Source: F23-D06 sp963643165
GTDB taxonomy: Bacteria; Bacteroidota; Bacteroidia; Bacteroidales; WCHB1-69
Direction of reading: 5' to 3'
NCBI GenBank assembly: GCA_963643165.1
Contig: CAVIJD010000007.1
Coordinates: 1 to 64,000, forward strand
Length of the DNA stretch: 64,000 nt
Part shown: positions 38,371-47,067 of the stretch, one piece after another
Layout of the letters: each line of letters starts with the position of its first letter
How positions within the stretch are numbered: the stretch's first letter is position 1
Position numbers and translations under genes: made by a program
The notes under the pieces: generated by a model
What the model was told of the DNA's origin: nothing
Seen by the model: the letters and a program-made list of their open reading frames with translations, nothing else
The model's database searches: none

Positions 38371-38445
38371 CCCATTTATTCACTTAAACTTACAAACATA
38401 AAACACCAAAATGAAAAGAAAAAACAATTCTACTTTGCTCGCAGA

Positions 38446-39267
38446 TTATTTCTTCAAGAACTTTTGGGTTGTGCCGTTCATGCGGACAAAGTACATGCCA
38501 GACTCAAGGCTGGAGATGTTGATTTGTGCATTGCCTTGAACGTTTTCTGTCATGACGATTTGTCCCAGCATATTGCTAACTTCAGCGACGCCTTCGCCTT
38601 TGATGTTCAGCATATTGGTAGCAGGGTTAGGATATACGGCGAATGTTTCAGCTTCGTTGTCCTCGATGCCGGTGCCGGTAGAGACGGTCACGTCATCAAG
38701 GCAGAAACCGAACACGTCGTTTGAAACGACATTGATGGCGACAAATTTCGTGCCTGCAGGATATTCGTAGGTAAATTCGGTCCATTCAGCATCTACGTCA
38801 ACGTTGTTGCCTGCAGAGATTTTTGTGAAGCTTTCCGGGTCGTTGTTTGTAGAAGAAGCATAAACGACGAATGATTCTGAGCCATAGGCGTCTGTGAGAG
38901 CTTTAGCCCAGAAAGAGAATGTGCCGGCATTGCCGTTCAGTTGTGTGCTGACAATCCAGTCGTTGTTCGGAGGGGTGGTAGCAGCCCATGAAACCAGATA
39001 CTTGTCGCCAGAATGAGCAGGATAGTCTTCGCTCAAATCTGCGGTTGCTGCACTGGGGTTGAAGACGATGAATGCCATTGGCTGGTAAGCGTTTTCCCAA
39101 GTGATGCCGCTCATTCCGTAGGTCTCGGATTCATCCAAATCGTAGAAAGTCCAAGCGCCGGCAGGGTCGATGGTGAAGTCGGCATAACTTTCAAAATCAT
39201 CTGTGTACTGAGCATTTGCAACTGCAAAAGCGCACAGAACCATTGCTAAAGAGAAAAATTTCTTCAT
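38446..39267 (-). CDS. Secreted choice-of-anchor J protein with type IX secretion sorting tail
   Basis: A 273-aa exported protein. Residues 1-19 are a signal peptide ending NAQ. The middle (about 20-195) is a jelly-roll-like domain of the cleaved-adhesin/choice-of-anchor J type (DDFESYADFTIDPAG, PNNDWIVSTQL, GFCLDDVTV). The last 75 residues form the Por secretion tail: FAVYPNPATNMLNIKG, LGQIVMTENV, LESGMYFVRM and a Lys end. This means export over the outer membrane by the type IX system and probable attachment to surface lipopolysaccharide. The ligand is unknown. It has its own promoter and terminator. Confidence 0.93.
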   Translation of the reverse strand: MKKFFSLAMVLCAFAVANAQYTDDFESYADFTIDPAGAWTFYDLDESETYGMSGITWENAYQPMAFIVFNPSAATADLSEDYPAHSGDKYLVSWAATTPPNNDWIVSTQLNGNAGTFSFWAKALTDAYGSESFVVYASSTNNDPESFTKISAGNNVDVDAEWTEFTYEYPAGTKFVAINVVSNDVFGFCLDDVTVSTGTGIEDNEAETFAVYPNPATNMLNIKGEGVAEVSNMLGQIVMTENVQGNAQINISSLESGMYFVRMNGTTQKFLKK

Positions 39268-39317
39268 AGATTTAAAATTTTAGTTTGACTAATATTGATG
39301 TTCTTTTTTTAACGGGG

Positions 39318-39325
39318 CAAATGTA
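39318..39325 (-). promoter_or_regulatory. -7 promoter box of the T9SS cargo gene
   Basis: TACATTTG followed by CCCC on the minus strand, 50 nt upstream of the ATG at 39267. Confidence 0.6.
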
Positions 39326-39390
39326 GCAATTATATCGTATGCTTGGCAAGTTTTTTTGCTAAAAAAATATCAAACGTGGCATGTTCGTAA

Positions 39391-40689
39391 TTATTTCGTG
39401 TCGAGCACGAGGGCGTCGGCCACCACTTCGGCGAGCGATTTCACCTCAACGCCTAAGTGATAGGTGTGGTTGATTTGGTTGAGTTGATCTACGCAGTTGT
39501 GGCATGGCGTAATGACCACTTGCGCGCCCGTAGCGGCAATTTGGTCGGCTTTTATCTTGCCCGCTTTGAGTCTGCGTTCGTTGTACTCGCTCATGGCAAG
39601 CAGGCCGCCGCCACCACCGCAGCAGAAGTTGTCGCTGCCATACGGGTCCATCTCTGTCAAGTTGGCCACCGACTGTTTCACCACAAAGCGCAGTGAGTTG
39701 AACAGACCGCCGTTGCGCGTGATGTTGCATGGGTCATGAATGGTGTACTTCTTGGTGTTCAGATTCTTGTCCACCTTGATTTTCCCTGACTTGATGTATT
39801 GTTCCAGCAGTTCTATCAGCGTGATGATCTTGAAGTCGGGGTGGGTTTTCAGGTAGTTGGGGGCTTCCCAGCGGAGTGCTCGCGAGCCGTGTCCACACTC
39901 GCCGAGCACCAGCGTGCGGCAGTGCAGCTTGTGTACTTCGTCGAACATGTTGCGGGCTATGGCCGACGCTTCGGCATCATTGCCGGAGAAATAACCATAG
40001 TTTGTCACATCGTACATCTCCGTTGAGAGGGTCCAGTCGGCTTTGGCGGCATAGAAGATTTTGGCGGCCGCGGCAATGGAGAGCGGGAAGAATTTGGGCT
40101 CTCGCGGATTCAGGGTGTAGAGCATCTCGGCGCCATCCTTGTTGAGCGGTATGGCGGCCTCTTCACCGGCCTCGTCCTGCAGCTCTTCTTCCATCCAGGT
40201 GACAGTGTCCACAAAGTCCTCCGTCGGGATGGCCATATTGTTGCCCGTCTGGACGGCAGCATCTACGGTGGCCTGCAACGAAGCCGGCACTTCACCCATG
40301 GCAGCCAGCATCCGGCGTCCCGTGCGCACTACGAATGGTATGTCAACGCCTATGGAACAATGACTTACGCAGCGTCCGCACATGGTGCAAGCCCCAAACA
40401 GTGAATCTACCATCTCGGAAACAGTGCCCTCGTCAAGGTCGCGAGCATGCGTCAGCCGCGGCGCAGCTTTGCCTAAAAAGGTGCAATAGCGGCGGTATAT
40501 GGAAGATACCATGTCCACTTTCTTCCCTGGTATGAACTTGGGGTCTTGGAATGTTTTATAGAAAAGGCAACTCGTCCCACACAATCCGCAATGAACACAG
40601 GCATTGAGATGGGTGAGCAGTTTGCTGTCTGTCTGCGCCGTTAATATGTCAAGGGCTTTCTGGATTTTTTCTTGTGATATTTCTTTCAT
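39391..40689 (-). CDS. Iron-sulfur (Fe-S)-binding protein, HdrD/GlpC/GlcF-like
   Basis: A 432-aa redox protein with two [4Fe-4S] ferredoxin motifs (CVHCGLCGTSC at 31-41 and CTMCGRCVSHC near 120) followed by two cysteine-rich CCG domains (DPCNITRNGG and DNFCCGGGGGLL near 360; the first CCG copy is less complete, GECGHGSRALRW). The CCG domain holds a special Fe-S centre in heterodisulfide reductases, and serves electron transfer in glycolate or glycerol-3-phosphate oxidase subunits. No flavoprotein or membrane partner lies next to it, so its partner is unknown. The start at 40689 follows the -7 box at 40717; longer readings do not. Confidence 0.85.
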   Translation of the reverse strand: MKEISQEKIQKALDILTAQTDSKLLTHLNACVHCGLCGTSCLFYKTFQDPKFIPGKKVDMVSSIYRRYCTFLGKAAPRLTHARDLDEGTVSEMVDSLFGACTMCGRCVSHCSIGVDIPFVVRTGRRMLAAMGEVPASLQATVDAAVQTGNNMAIPTEDFVDTVTWMEEELQDEAGEEAAIPLNKDGAEMLYTLNPREPKFFPLSIAAAAKIFYAAKADWTLSTEMYDVTNYGYFSGNDAEASAIARNMFDEVHKLHCRTLVLGECGHGSRALRWEAPNYLKTHPDFKIITLIELLEQYIKSGKIKVDKNLNTKKYTIHDPCNITRNGGLFNSLRFVVKQSVANLTEMDPYGSDNFCCGGGGGLLAMSEYNERRLKAGKIKADQIAATGAQVVITPCHNCVDQLNQINHTYHLGVEVKSLAEVVADALVLDTK

Positions 40690-40716
40690 CTTGAAATGTC
40701 CTGTTTTTTCGGGCGG

Positions 40717-40724
40717 CAAATATA
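40717..40724 (-). promoter_or_regulatory. -7 promoter box of the HdrD-like gene
   Basis: TATATTTG followed by CCGCC on the minus strand, 27 nt before the ATG at 40689. Confidence 0.6.
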
Positions 40725-40780
40725 GAAAAATTCTGTTTTTTTTCGCATCTTTGCGCCCCTTAACTCTAAATAGGAATGTT

Positions 40781-41536
40781 ATGCTGAGAGAAGAAACTGT
40801 TTTCGGTCCTATCCATTCGCGGAGACTCGGAAATTCATTGGGTATAAATATTTTGCCGCAGAACGGTAAATTCTGCAACTTTGACTGCATCTACTGCGAG
40901 TGCGGTTGGAACAAAGACGGCATGGACGACCGCCATCTGCCGTCAACGGAAGAGGTGCGCCTTGCCCTGGAACAGAAACTCGAATCCTGCCGACTTAACG
41001 GCACACCGATAGACTCCATCACGTTCAGCGGCGATGGCGAGTCAACACTGCACCCCGACTTTCCGGCTATCATCGACCTCACGTTGGCGCTGCGCGACAA
41101 GTATTTCCCTACAGCCAAAGTGTCGGTGCTCTCCAATGCCACCCGGGCGTTTGTGCCGGCAGTCTTCGACGCCTTGCGCAAAGTTGATAACCCGATTATG
41201 AAGATTGACGCCCCCACCAATGAACTGATCGCCCAAATAAACCACCCCGCCCCGGGCTACGACATTGCCAAAGTGGTGGCGTCGCTCAAACCGTTCAACG
41301 GCAACTTTGTCTTGCAGACTATGATGCTGCGCAGCAGCCATTTCGACTCTTCCTCCCCGGCAGTGCTGGAGGGCTGGATGGACATAGTGCGACAACTCCG
41401 CCCCCGCGAGATCATGGTCTATACCATCGACAGACCTACCCCCGAAGAGGGACTGCAGAAATTCACAGAAGCGGAAATGCGTGAACTGGTGCGTCCGCTG
41501 ACCGACGAGGGCTTCAAAATCCAGATCCGGGGATAA
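40781..41536 (+). CDS. Radical SAM protein
   Basis: A 251-aa enzyme with the radical SAM cluster motif CNFDCIYC (Cys32, Cys36, Cys39) and the SAM-binding TFSGDGESTLHPDF (GGE-like motif). The N-terminus VFGPIHSRRLGNSLGINILP is typical of a conserved group often annotated as a Fe-S oxidoreductase or wyosine-like radical SAM protein. The substrate is unknown. The start at 40781 gives this N-terminus; a weak box CATCTTTG lies at 40746-40753. It is divergent from the HdrD-like gene and ends 11 nt from priA, tail to tail. Confidence 0.88.
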   Translation: MLREETVFGPIHSRRLGNSLGINILPQNGKFCNFDCIYCECGWNKDGMDDRHLPSTEEVRLALEQKLESCRLNGTPIDSITFSGDGESTLHPDFPAIIDLTLALRDKYFPTAKVSVLSNATRAFVPAVFDALRKVDNPIMKIDAPTNELIAQINHPAPGYDIAKVVASLKPFNGNFVLQTMMLRSSHFDSSSPAVLEGWMDIVRQLRPREIMVYTIDRPTPEEGLQKFTEAEMRELVRPLTDEGFKIQIRG

Positions 41537-41547
41537 CCTTAACGTCA

Positions 41548-44127
41548 TCAGGCATCTACATTGACGACGCACCGCACCGACTTATATTCCTTTTCGCTCT
41601 GAAAAGCGTTCAAGATCTCTGACAGCCTGTTTTTGTTCTTCTCGAGATGTGCATCTTTGGGCAATTTTATCCAGAAGTCTTCGAGATAATAGTTCTGTAT
41701 GCGTGACACGATGGGGAACTCGGGGCCGAGCACCTGCGCTCCGAATGTTTTTCGCAACGGCACTGCCAACGCCTGCGCCGCCTTGCTGACCGTCTGCTCG
41801 TCAGGATGCTTGAGCGTGATTTTCACCATCCGGGATACGGGCGGATAATGGAACTCTTTGCGTTCGGCAATCTGACTCCGGTACATGGCGGCAAAATCAT
41901 TTGACACCACATACTGCAAAGCCGGGTGCTGCGGCTGACACGACTGGATGATGACTTTGCCCGGAATCTCTTTCCGTCCCGCGCGGCCGCTTACCTGTGC
42001 CAGCAACTGGAAAGCCCGCTCAAAAGAGCGAAAGTCAGGGTACGACAGCAAGGCATCGGCATTGAGGATGCCTACAACGCTAACGCTGTCAAAGTCAAGT
42101 CCTTTGGTTACCATTTGCGTGCCCACTAAGATGTCGGTCTTGTGCTGCTCAAAGTCGGTGATGATTTGCTGATAGGCGTTCTTGGAACGGGTGGTGTCTA
42201 AGTCCATCCGCGCAATGACGGCATCGGGGAATATCTCGGCAAGGGTGTCTTCCACTTTTTCAGTGCCGAACCCTTTCATCTCGATGTCGGTGCTATGGCA
42301 GGCGGGGCACTCGCGGGGCACCGCAATGGCATAGCCGCAATAGTGGCATTTGAGCAGGTTTGTTTTCTTATGGTAGGTTAGCGTCACGTCGCAATAGCGG
42401 CAAGTGGGCATTGTTTGGCAACTGTTGCAGATCATCCTGACGGCATAGCCCCGCCGGTTTTGGAACAAGATGACCTGCTCTTTCTTTTCCAATGCTTCCG
42501 CAATTTGCCCGATGAGGTAGTCTGAAAATACTCCTTGCATCTTGCGTTGTTTTCGTGCCTCGATCATGTTGACGACCCAAATCTCAGGCAGGGTGCTCTG
42601 CGCATAGCGCTGCATCAGTTCCACAAGCCCGTACTTTTGCTGCTGCACATTGTAGTAACTCTCGAGCGAGGGGGTGGCCGTTCCCAGCAGGGTGCGCGCG
42701 CCGTGTATGCCGGCCAGCACTATGGCCGCATCGCGGGCATGGTAGCGCGGCGCAGGGTCTTGCTGTTTGTAAGATGCGTCATGCTCCTCATCTACGATAA
42801 TGAGTCCTAAGTTGTTGTACGGCAGCAGCAATGCCGACCGTGCACCTGTGATAAGCTGGTATTTGGAACTCGCCTCGGGCAAAGCATTCTGCTGCAACAC
42901 ACGTGCCCATATCTCGGCGCGCTCATATTCGTTGAAGCGTGAATGATATACGCCTACCCGGTCGCCGAAGTATTTGCGCAGCCGGTTCACGATTTGCGAG
43001 GTGAGGGCTATTTCGGGCAGCAGATAGAGCACCTGCTTGCCTTGTTTGAGCACCTCATCAATGAGTTTGATGTAGATTTCAGTCTTGCCGCTACCCGTAA
43101 TGCCGTGCAACAACACCACAGGATGCTGCTCAAATTGTTCGTGTATTTGGGTGAATGCCTTTTCTTGCGCCTCAGACAGGCAGATGCGCTCCGCCTCTTC
43201 CTGCGAGGCGAAGTCCACCAGTCGCGAAACGGTCAGTTCCTCCGCTTTCAGTATATCTTTTTTCAGGAGTGTTTGGAGGCGTGCTGCGGTGACGGCTGTG
43301 TTTTTCAACAATGCCGCTTTGGGCACGGCGACTGTGTAGTCGTAGCCGTTGCCGCGGTTCGTCAGCATCAAGAATGCCAACAGGCAGTCGGCTTGCGGGG
43401 CGGTGCGCGCGGAAGCGTTGAGTTGGTCAAGCAGCGCCATGAAAGCCTGCTCCTCAGCGTATGGCTCCGATAGCCTGATGACGGTCTCTTTCTTGGGCTT
43501 GTAAGGATTGCGGACTTCTTCGTCCGTGATGACAATCTTCTTCTCTACCAATGACTTCACAATCGGGATAATCTTGCTCACCTTGACGGTTTTGCTTATT
43601 TCATCAATGGTCATCGTGTCGCGGAGCGAAAGGGCTTCGGCTATGCGCAGTTCGTACTCATTGAGTGCCGTGACGTCACCGCTGAAGTCGGGGTGCAGCC
43701 GCAGTCGTGACTCAGACGCCAATTTAAGCGACGAGGGGAGTGCCGCGGCCATCACCTCTCCGAGGGTACACATATAGTAGCGGGCCATCCACTGCCACAA
43801 CTTGAACTGAGGCTTGGAGATGACGGGCACGTCGTCAACCGCATCCAATATGTATTTGGTTGTCACCTGTTTGGGGTTGTCGGTGTGGATGCGCACCACA
43901 ATGGCGGAGTAGAGACGGCTCCGTCCGAAGGGCACTATCACGCGCATGCCGAAAGTCAAGGGATGCCCAAAGTTGTGCGGCACCCGGTAAGTGAAGAGCG
44001 ACGGCAACGGCAACGGCAACAACACGTCCACGAAACGGGTGACCCAAGCGTTCTCATCCTCGTGGAGCGGCTGGGTGGAGGTGTCGGGCGTGTCGCTGAA
44101 ACGGTCGTCTTGGTCTGAACAGTTCAT
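41548..44127 (-). CDS. priA: Primosomal replication protein N' (PriA helicase)
   Basis: Restarts collapsed replication forks by loading the replisome. It is 859 aa, slightly long because of about 28 residues before the usual start region (VTRFVDVLLPLPLPSLFTY); the true start may be downstream. The DNA-binding domain is at 28-130, the helicase has Walker A LLHGITGSGKTEIY (near 345) and DEEH (IIVDEEHDASYKQQ), and two zinc sites are in CNSCQTMPTCRYC and CHYCGYAIAVPRECPAC. The helicase C-terminal lobe has TQMVTKGLDFDSV. It follows the HAD gene by 36 nt on the same strand. Confidence 0.96.
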   Translation of the reverse strand: MNCSDQDDRFSDTPDTSTQPLHEDENAWVTRFVDVLLPLPLPSLFTYRVPHNFGHPLTFGMRVIVPFGRSRLYSAIVVRIHTDNPKQVTTKYILDAVDDVPVISKPQFKLWQWMARYYMCTLGEVMAAALPSSLKLASESRLRLHPDFSGDVTALNEYELRIAEALSLRDTMTIDEISKTVKVSKIIPIVKSLVEKKIVITDEEVRNPYKPKKETVIRLSEPYAEEQAFMALLDQLNASARTAPQADCLLAFLMLTNRGNGYDYTVAVPKAALLKNTAVTAARLQTLLKKDILKAEELTVSRLVDFASQEEAERICLSEAQEKAFTQIHEQFEQHPVVLLHGITGSGKTEIYIKLIDEVLKQGKQVLYLLPEIALTSQIVNRLRKYFGDRVGVYHSRFNEYERAEIWARVLQQNALPEASSKYQLITGARSALLLPYNNLGLIIVDEEHDASYKQQDPAPRYHARDAAIVLAGIHGARTLLGTATPSLESYYNVQQQKYGLVELMQRYAQSTLPEIWVVNMIEARKQRKMQGVFSDYLIGQIAEALEKKEQVILFQNRRGYAVRMICNSCQTMPTCRYCDVTLTYHKKTNLLKCHYCGYAIAVPRECPACHSTDIEMKGFGTEKVEDTLAEIFPDAVIARMDLDTTRSKNAYQQIITDFEQHKTDILVGTQMVTKGLDFDSVSVVGILNADALLSYPDFRSFERAFQLLAQVSGRAGRKEIPGKVIIQSCQPQHPALQYVVSNDFAAMYRSQIAERKEFHYPPVSRMVKITLKHPDEQTVSKAAQALAVPLRKTFGAQVLGPEFPIVSRIQNYYLEDFWIKLPKDAHLEKNKNRLSEILNAFQSEKEYKSVRCVVNVDA

Positions 44128-44163
44128 CTTGCTGCGATGTTTAGGTCATCAACGCGGCAACCT

Positions 44164-45015
44164 TTACTGGCGGTTTACCTCTTGATATTTAATGTTGAGC
44201 AAGTCTTGCTCGGTAGAGACCTTGTCGATGATTTTTTTCAGCATCGTGTCCAGTTCGCCGCCCTCCGTATAAATGGTAGGGGCGATATAGTCGGATCTGT
44301 TTTGCTTGATCAGGTTGAGGCAAACATTCTTGGCCGTAGGGCTTTGCGGGTTATACACGGCAATGGTGGTGCCGCCGTAAAGGTTCACCATCTTCATGGC
44401 CGGCACGTCGGTCTCTCCGTCGCCAATGTAGATGAAGTTGGAGAACGGTACGGTACGCTGGTCTTCGGGCATCGACTTGTTGATGAGGGTGTTGTCGTAA
44501 GAGTTGTAGATGCCTTTGTTGATTCGGAACAGGTATTGAGTTTTGTTAGTGTAATTTAAGACCAAAGCGGGCCAGCAGGCGATGCCGTCGTCATCATATT
44601 GGAATCCCGAAGCGAAGATGCTTTTGAAATGTTTGGCTATGGCGGTGCCTTTGACAAACTCGCGCAGTCCTGAGGAGATGATGAAGTGTTCGAGATGGAT
44701 GTTCCGTTGGGCGGCGTACGCATTGATGCGGTCAAAATAGCCGGTAACGCCCTCAAAGAAAGTGATTTTCTCGCCATAGCGCATAAAGACCTCTTCGCGG
44801 ATGGGGATGTTTTTTTCCTTTGCTTTGATGAGCATAAGGTGCATATAAGCCGACACCTCGTCCATGTCGTTCTTTTTGGCCATCTCGTTGGCCTCTTGCC
44901 AGAACTCCCTTTTGTCCATGTTAAGGTCGGGTATAAAGTTGTGTTCCTGCATGTTGCCGGGTGCAAGCGTCCCGTCAAAGTCGTAGGCAATGGCCATGTT
45001 TCTGTTTTCTGTCAT
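44164..45015 (-). CDS. HAD superfamily hydrolase
   Basis: A 283-aa phosphatase-like protein. HAD motif I is AYDFDGTLAPG with the catalytic Asp pair (Asp12/Asp14), motif II is in the HFIISSGLREFVKG region, and motif IV is YIGDGETDVPAMKMV. The cap region (about 25-105) is helical. HAD enzymes of this group dephosphorylate small metabolites; the substrate is unknown. The start at 45015 puts motif I at the normal distance. It probably shares a transcript with priA downstream. Confidence 0.88.
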   Translation of the reverse strand: MTENRNMAIAYDFDGTLAPGNMQEHNFIPDLNMDKREFWQEANEMAKKNDMDEVSAYMHLMLIKAKEKNIPIREEVFMRYGEKITFFEGVTGYFDRINAYAAQRNIHLEHFIISSGLREFVKGTAIAKHFKSIFASGFQYDDDGIACWPALVLNYTNKTQYLFRINKGIYNSYDNTLINKSMPEDQRTVPFSNFIYIGDGETDVPAMKMVNLYGGTTIAVYNPQSPTAKNVCLNLIKQNRSDYIAPTIYTEGGELDTMLKKIIDKVSTEQDLLNIKYQEVNRQ

Positions 45016-45042
45016 GATGGTGGTGCAAAGGGGTTAATGATA

Positions 45043-45085
45043 GCGAAAAAAAACAGGCAGTCTGTTTTCTGTCAGCCGCCTGTTT
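45043..45085 (-). terminator. Terminator of the OmpA/TPR lipoprotein gene
   Basis: On the minus strand, AACAGGC pairs with GCCTGTT around a long loop and runs into eight T. Confidence 0.7.
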
Positions 45086-45111
45086 GTTTTAATATTTCAC
45101 AGAAACGGTGA

Positions 45112-46941
45112 TTAGCGTACCAGTTTCTGGAATGTTTCAGTATTCTTGTAACGTTTGAATTCAGCGTCTTTTTTGGCCGTTTTCTTGTAGGAAGCGTCCT
45201 TGCTGATGGCCGTTTCGAGGTTGCTATAGACGCCGGCTTCGTCTTTAGTGCGGGCGGCGAGTACGGCTTTCAGGTAGGCGGTCTGGGCATCCACGTTCTT
45301 GATGCAGTCAAGGGTGGCCTTAGCGGCAGTATAGTCCTTGTTGAGCAACTGCACCAGTGCGGTGTTGTATTCGCACGGTTTGTTTTCCATCATTTGGGCG
45401 GCTTTGGCATAGTCGCCGTCAAGGATGGCGAACATTCCGTTGGCATAGCCTTGGTTTACGGGATGGGCCGTGGCTTTTTGAGAGGCCTCGAAAGCGGTTC
45501 TGGCGTCAGAAAGGTTTCCTTGCATGAAGTAAGCGATGGCTTGGTTGTTGAGCACAATGCCGTTGTTGGGGGAGATGGCAGCGGCCTTGTTCAGGTTGTT
45601 GACGGCCTCGTCCATGTCAGATTGGTTGCCGCTTCTGCTGTATTCGTCCAACTTGAGGATTCCCAAGTTGTTGTAAGCGCGCCAGTCGCCCTGCGTGCTT
45701 TCATCGTTGACCAGCGCGTTGTAAATCTCCGCTTTCTCGCTGTTCCCTGAAACAAGCGTGGCTGCATAGAGACGCTCGTTTACGGAGAACTCTTTCGGCG
45801 TTGATTTCACCTTGCTGACCAGTTCGGCATCGCTGTAGGTGTCGTGTTTCTTGCATACCAACTGGATTTCGGCACGGCGCAACGGAGGCAGAATGACATC
45901 CGCGATTTCGGGATAGATGTCTGTCATTTCCCGGATTTTCTGTTCGCGCATGTTGTTGTCCGGCTGCGACTTCACGACATTCAGGATTTGGGCTTTCTGT
46001 GCCATATTCGATTTTTCAATAGCGGCTTCAAAACCTTCCCAGTCTTCGCCTTTGGCATTATCTACATACTTGAACTCGGGTTTCGGAAGGTCTTTCATTC
46101 TCATTTTGTTCTTCCTTGCGTAGTCTTTGCGGTATTTGTCAAACTGGCTGTTGAACCATTTTTTGCCCTGCTCGAAACGTCTTTCTGAAAGTCCTTGGTT
46201 GTTGCTCTCTTCGCCTTCGGGAGATGCCCAACCGGAGATGACGACGCGGTCGATGATGTTGCCGTTGTACAGGTATTCAACAAAAGCCTTGACGGAGTCT
46301 CCGGCGGCTTTGCTCTTGTTGTACTTGTTGCTCCAGTTCATGTTGGAACTGTTGAGGTCGAAGTAGATGACCGCCGTTTTGCCGGTAAACTCGGGCGAGA
46401 ACTGATGTGGAGCAAAGATGAACTGTGCGCCCTGTTCGGTGTTTTCAGAGAGCGTGGGTTGCAGACCCACACGGGACGAGGTGTTGGAGATGCCTTCGCC
46501 CAGCACTTTCTCCGGATTGAGCGTCGTGGTTTTCTTCTTGATGCTTGCCGAGGCGGGGGCTACGATTTCAGCATCCTCATAACTGTCTTGGTATTTGAAA
46601 GTGCCAGTCTTGGTGAAAGTGCCGCCTTTCTTCCAACTGATGACGGTGCCTTCGCCCTTTGCCTTCTCGCCTTTGAGCTTGATGGTCGTGATGGGGGTGC
46701 TTTCATTCGAGCCGTTTACCTTCATCGTCGGTGACACGGTCATCGTGGCTTTCTTCTTCATGTACTTTGGCGGGAATGTGCCTTTTACGGTGTAGGCAAC
46801 CTCACCGCCTTTGTTCTCTAAGTCGGGGTTGTCAAGCGTTACGGACACCTCAGGATAACGGGTTACCATTTTTCCGAAGCCACATCCGCTGACGGCGGCA
46901 GACATCAGAAGTGCAAATCCTATAACATGAATTTTTCTCAT
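45112..46941 (-). CDS. Lipoprotein with OmpA-like domain and TPR repeats
   Basis: A 609-aa exported protein. The N-terminus MRKIHVIGFALLMSAAVSGCG has a lipobox with Cys20, so it is probably lipidated and anchored in the outer membrane. Residues about 30-165 are beta-rich. An OmpA-like peptidoglycan-binding domain follows (about 185-290: IYFDLNSSNMNW, RVVISGWASPEGEESNN, LSERRFEQGKKW) with a long insertion. The C-terminal part (about 350-600) is helical with TPR-like units (NLNKAAAISPNNGIVLNNQA, ARTAFEASQKA). It may link the outer membrane to the cell wall and to partner proteins. The start at 46941 follows the -7 box at 47011. Confidence 0.88.
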   Translation of the reverse strand: MRKIHVIGFALLMSAAVSGCGFGKMVTRYPEVSVTLDNPDLENKGGEVAYTVKGTFPPKYMKKKATMTVSPTMKVNGSNESTPITTIKLKGEKAKGEGTVISWKKGGTFTKTGTFKYQDSYEDAEIVAPASASIKKKTTTLNPEKVLGEGISNTSSRVGLQPTLSENTEQGAQFIFAPHQFSPEFTGKTAVIYFDLNSSNMNWSNKYNKSKAAGDSVKAFVEYLYNGNIIDRVVISGWASPEGEESNNQGLSERRFEQGKKWFNSQFDKYRKDYARKNKMRMKDLPKPEFKYVDNAKGEDWEGFEAAIEKSNMAQKAQILNVVKSQPDNNMREQKIREMTDIYPEIADVILPPLRRAEIQLVCKKHDTYSDAELVSKVKSTPKEFSVNERLYAATLVSGNSEKAEIYNALVNDESTQGDWRAYNNLGILKLDEYSRSGNQSDMDEAVNNLNKAAAISPNNGIVLNNQAIAYFMQGNLSDARTAFEASQKATAHPVNQGYANGMFAILDGDYAKAAQMMENKPCEYNTALVQLLNKDYTAAKATLDCIKNVDAQTAYLKAVLAARTKDEAGVYSNLETAISKDASYKKTAKKDAEFKRYKNTETFQKLVR

Positions 46942-47010
46942 CTTTTTACTGTTATTTGATTCTTTTATAATGTTACTAATCAATAATTATACACTTTAAC
47001 GAAAGTGCGG

Positions 47011-47018
47011 CAAAAATA
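47011..47018 (-). promoter_or_regulatory. -7 promoter box of the OmpA/TPR lipoprotein gene
   Basis: TATTTTTG followed by CCGC on the minus strand, 69 nt upstream of the ATG at 46941. Confidence 0.6.
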
Positions 47019-47067
47019 TAAAAAATGGCTATACGGGGGCGTTAAAAAAACATAACAATTCCCGACC

